From contig NZ_WWNE01000006.1 in assembly GCF_009909615.1 (NCBI RefSeq), positions 372,001-436,000 of the forward strand: a stretch of DNA of 64,000 nucleotides. Direction: 5' to 3'. The notes beneath the pieces are model-generated. The model was given only the letters and a program-made list of their open reading frames with translations, was not told the DNA's origin and made no database searches. The translations under genes were made by a program, and so were the position numbers. Positions 63,999-64,000 of the stretch are shown here, in pieces. The DNA is from Acidiluteibacter ferrifornacis. GTDB taxonomy: Bacteria > Bacteroidota > Bacteroidia > Flavobacteriales_E > Vicingaceae. Each line of letters opens with the position of its first letter. Position 1 is the first letter of the stretch.

Positions 63999-64000
63999 AT

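Noticed and set aside
1-64000. CRISPR array, transposase, prophage genes or rRNA
   Set aside because: No regular repeat-spacer pattern, IS-type gene, phage gene or rRNA sequence was recognised on either strand.

Overview
The window is AT-rich bacterial DNA from a member of the Bacteroidota, most likely the order Flavobacteriales. The evidence is a type IX secretion/gliding locus (PorU, PorV, a PorP/SprF-like protein, GldJ), several lipoprotein and outer-membrane genes of Bacteroidota type, a T9SS cargo protein with a gliding-type C-terminal domain, start sites mostly without Shine-Dalgarno sequences, and many TAnnTTTG -7 promoter boxes just upstream of genes. I cannot name a genus.

The first half (1-36 kb) is mostly housekeeping. 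A minus-strand run holds pdhA-pdhC, cdd, a GNAT acetyltransferase, ispF, porV and porU. It faces plus-strand sprF-like, gldJ and murF. Then follow an acyl-CoA dehydrogenase, anmK, an amino-acid dehydrogenase coupled to a NhaD antiporter, a translationally coupled exbB-exbD-tonB-folC set, one tRNA-Val(UAC), a CsbD stress gene with a sigma-54-like promoter, a large secreted LTD/PKD protein, a candidate small RNA, an M13 peptidase, a methyltransferase, a LolD-type ATPase, a PduO-type cobalamin adenosyltransferase, a DUF2795 protein, secA and a few small envelope proteins.

From 36 to 50.4 kb lies an accessory island: three B12-binding radical SAM proteins, one radical SAM/SPASM protein, two SAM methyltransferases, a nucleotidyltransferase-like protein, a SGNH hydrolase, a flippase, a CxxCH lipoprotein, a GT87-type glycosyltransferase and a sulfotransferase-like protein. 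Five of them (47768 down to 42155) form a very tight minus-strand operon. This island is the best candidate here for an undescribed biosynthetic system, probably making and exporting a modified glycan or lipid-linked product.

From 50.4 kb to the end is a capsule or exopolysaccharide locus: a Wzz-like protein, two Wzy/O-antigen-ligase-like membrane proteins, a Wzi-like porin, an unusual sugar transferase, a DUF354 protein, an alpha/alpha-toroid protein, a two-domain dehydrogenase, an asparagine synthase and a GT4 glycosyltransferase. Most sit in one operon that enters from beyond the right edge. No transposase, CRISPR array, rRNA or recognisable transcription factor was seen.
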